Part shown: positions 61,701-64,000 of the stretch, piece by piece
Position numbering within the stretch: position 1 is the stretch's first letter
Layout of the letters: the number at the start of each line of letters is the position of its first letter
NCBI GenBank assembly: GCA_050084515.1
Contig: CM114272.1
Span: 25,234,001-25,298,000, forward strand
Direction of reading: 5' to 3'
Origin: Blasia pusilla
Taxonomy: Eukaryota > Marchantiophyta > Marchantiopsida > Blasiales
DNA length: 64,000 nt
Notes under the pieces: generated by a model
What the model was told of the DNA's origin: nothing
The model's database searches: none
Seen by the model: the letters and a program-made list of their open reading frames with translations, nothing else
Program-made: the position numbers and the translations under genes

Positions 61701-63011
61701 CATGGTTTCTTCCCATCACCATCTCCTCCGATGATTCTTCAACGCGATCTGGCTTCTCGTTTTGGCTTCTTTAATGGAAGTGTCCCGCTCTAACTCGAAA
61801 GATCGAGTCCTGGAAAGTGGCTAAGTAGCGAGATCTAGGGCAGACGGAGCCGCAGATCATGAGCTACTTATTGATGATGATGGGGTAGTAGTAAGGCACG
61901 TCAGGCCCTCGTGGTGCATAGCTCGCGAAGATTCTTTGACTAAAGATTTAAGTAGACCGGATGTTGAGGGGTTGGGGTTAACCCGAGTTCCCTCCTGTAG
62001 ACACTGCCTCTTGCGCAGTGTGTTGATTTGCACCTTTGATAAGTTGCGCCACGGAGCTCTGACGAGCAGCAGGTGCCTCTTTCTTCCCCTTCTTCTTCTT
62101 CTTCTTCTCCTTCTTATTCCTCCTCTTCGTGTCTGAGGCGCTTTCGCATCGCTCACGGAGCTAGAGAGAAGGAGGTCGCTGATGGATTGTTTGCTTTGAA
62201 TCACTCTGCGGTACGAGTTGATTGATAACGACTGTTGGAGAAATTTTAGGTAATGTCGATCATTGTTTGGGCTGTTCTTCGCTGTGAAATAACCATGTCG
62301 TTGAAGGGGATCGATTATCTGCTATGGTCTTTAGATGGATCCGAGGTTTCGGTTATTGTTTGCCTGATACTTTTTCCACGGGCCGCGCATCTCGTGGCGT
62401 GTTGTTTGAAACCCGATTTCTGATATTGCCTGGCGACTGTGAAGTTGAAATCAAGCGGAGGAGTGATGCATCAGATCGGATCAGGTTTGCCGTCAGTATT
62501 TCCATGATCGATCGCGCACTCAGCTGTCCTTAAACCATAGATGCACTATTGGATTCGCATTTCGTACTCTTATATCTTTCTCTTCGGTACCGATCGAACT
62601 TCAGCAGCCTTTTCGTTTCAGAGATGAACTTACTGGTTGTGTGGCAAGTCTTGTGACAAATCACGTGGCAGAAATCACACAGAATGAAGAGATCTGTTGT
62701 TTGGAAGGAACAATCATGGTCGTAGGTAATAAGTTTCTGCAACATTTTGCTCGTGTGAAATCGAGCCGAGGTTCGTTAGATAACAATCTTAGCGTGGAAA
62801 GTCGAGCGGCCCGTAAATCGGCGCTGGAGTCCGCTATGCGTGCACAAGAATTCTCTGGTAGTTAAAGGCTCTTTAGCCCGTCCTTCGGATCGGCAGAAGC
62901 TGGTGGAGTTTCATGGTTCACTGGCACATGACTCAACGCAAGTTGGATCTGCAAATTAAATGCTTGTTGCTTATTTATGCTCTGCTGCAGGGTAGTGGGT
63001 TCTGATCGAAT
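61701..63011 (+). promoter_or_regulatory. ADP/ATP carrier upstream region with a likely 5' UTR intron
   Basis: This mixed-composition region lies upstream of the carrier ATG. A CTT-rich tract is at about 62085-62125. A plausible 5' UTR intron runs from TTTTAG|GTAATG (62250) to CTGCTGCAG| (62990), which would put 21 untranslated bases before ATG 63012. The minus-strand ORF with a poly-Arg run (61857-62204) is only the complement of the CTT tract. Promoter elements cannot be assigned from sequence alone. Confidence 0.4.
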
Positions 63012-63995
63012 ATGGAGAGACCACGTTTCCCAACCCTGGCCGAACAGTTCTCCGGACAAACTTACCTTGGATCCAGAATCGTGCCAAGGAGATCCGTCAT
63101 TCCCCAGATTCAGGAGTCGAGCTTTGGCGTCCGCACTTTCCGACCCTCTTCTACTCTGTACAATCCTCTGTGCCCTATCGATTTAAGCCATGGCCCCAGC
63201 ATGGTGCCATCAGTGGCAACCAATATCTTTGTTCCTGCACCAGCGGAGAAGGGAGTGAAGGGTTTCATGATCGATTTTCTCATGGGAGGTGTGTCTGCGG
63301 CTGTTTCGAAGACTGCTGCCGCTCCAATCGAGCGAGTCAAGCTTCTTATCCAGAACCAGGACGAGATGCTTAAATCTGGCCGTCTGGCGGAGCCCTACAA
63401 GGGTATCGGCGAGTGCTTCAGCCGTACTATCAGGGACGAAGGAGTTGTCGCCTTGTGGCGTGGAAACCTTGCCAATGTGCTTCGGTACTTCCCGACACAG
63501 GTAAGATCACCCAAGTTTCGACACCGATGGACCTTTCTTTAAGTAGGTTGCTTGATTTATGTGAGCAAGCGATGGTGTCGTCATAATACATAAATTTGTT
63601 GCTGCTATTTTGGTGGGCAGGCTTTGAATTTTGCCTTCAAGGATTACTTCAAGAAGCTGTTCGGATACAAAAAGGACAAGGACGGCTACTGGGTGTGGTT
63701 TGCTGGAAATCTTGCCTCAGGAGGAGCTGCTGGTGCCTCCTCTCTGTTGTTTGTGTACTCTCTGGATTATGCTCGTACACGTCTGGGTAATGACATGAAG
63801 TCTTCCAAGAAGGGAGGAGGTGAGAGACAGTTCACTGGTCTTCTCGACGTATACAGGAAGACATTGGCTACTGACGGCATTGCAGGTCTTTACCGAGGTT
63901 TCAACATCTCTTGTGTGGGTATCATTGTCTACCGAGGTCTTTATTTCGGAATGTACGATTCTTTGAAGCCAGTTCTCCTGACTGGTAACCTTGAG
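63012..63995 (+). CDS. AAC: Mitochondrial ADP/ATP carrier, first two coding exons (partial)
   Basis: Exon 1 is 63012-63500 (163 residues, donor CAG|GTAAGA) and exon 2 is 63621-63995 (125 residues, acceptor GGGCAG, donor GAG|GTAAG at the window edge). The protein exchanges ADP and ATP across the inner mitochondrial membrane. Residues 1-75 form the N-terminal extension that plant carriers have; the carrier fold starts at [18 protein letters not shown]. The first signature is [12 protein letters not shown] (residues 105-116), and the second repeat has SLDYARTRL and [19 protein letters not shown]. The third repeat with the RRRMMM signature lies beyond 64000. The frame is clean, and plant AACs match closely, so the gene looks functional. 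Confidence 0.96.
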
Positions 63996-64000
63996 GTAAG

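Noticed and set aside
61857-62204. Minus-strand ORF with a poly-Arg run
   Set aside because: It lacks an ATG start at its 5' end and the Arg run is the complement of a CTT tract in the carrier's upstream region.

Overview
This window is nuclear DNA of a land plant. Three host genes have plant-type coding sequence and GT-AG introns: the first exon of a PIN-LIKES (PILS6-like) carrier at the left edge (minus strand), a complete nine-exon acid lipase gene at 13.7-17.6 kb (minus strand), and the first two coding exons of a mitochondrial ADP/ATP carrier at the right edge (plus strand). Introns are short, genes are far apart, and the space between them is AT-rich and full of decayed transposable elements. 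The carrier's N-terminal region and the mix of elements make me lean towards a non-flowering plant (bryophyte or lycophyte grade). That is an inference with low confidence.

Layout: 0.5-0.7 kb PILS exon 1; 2.2-2.6 kb two mini-Helitrons; 3.15-7.8 kb a broken Ty1/copia element (minus) with a 451-bp 5' LTR, primer binding site, polypurine tract and clipped 3' LTR; about 8.1-8.7 kb a solo LTR; 9.9-10.0 kb a mini-Helitron; 10.5-12.5 kb several tandem repeats; 13.7-17.6 kb the lipase gene; 18-25 kb AT-rich DNA with a mini-Helitron and a LINE tail; 25.25-26.34 kb an internally deleted LTR element that keeps a PHD finger; 27.6-28.3 kb a solo LTR of the same family; 28.5-28.8 kb a mini-Helitron; about 30.5-32.1 kb a gypsy 5' fragment joined to a hAT transposase fragment (32.1-32.6 kb); 37-45.3 kb a large Helitron relic (minus) with zinc-finger, HUH Rep and PIF1-type helicase parts plus two upstream ORFs; 47.2 kb a long AG microsatellite; 49.1-51.8 kb a MULE transposase with a SWIM finger; 52.3-52.7 kb a long inverted repeat; 56.0-59.0 kb a second internally deleted member of the PHD-type LTR family, keeping gag and protease; 61.7-64 kb the ADP/ATP carrier locus.

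The most unusual structures are: (1) the Helitron N-terminal gene, which contains a tandem array of duplicated exon pairs, all in the same splice phase; (2) an LTR retrotransposon family that encodes a PHD finger and carries an extra copy of its LTR end, joined through GC to the 3' LTR, in two separate insertions; (3) a family of 120-250 bp mini-Helitrons with a shared TCTATA 5' end; and (4) a ~455-bp inverted duplication of what looks like integrase sequence.

The host genes do not form a functional unit: they are an auxin-carrier-like membrane protein, a secreted or vacuolar lipase and a mitochondrial nucleotide exchanger.
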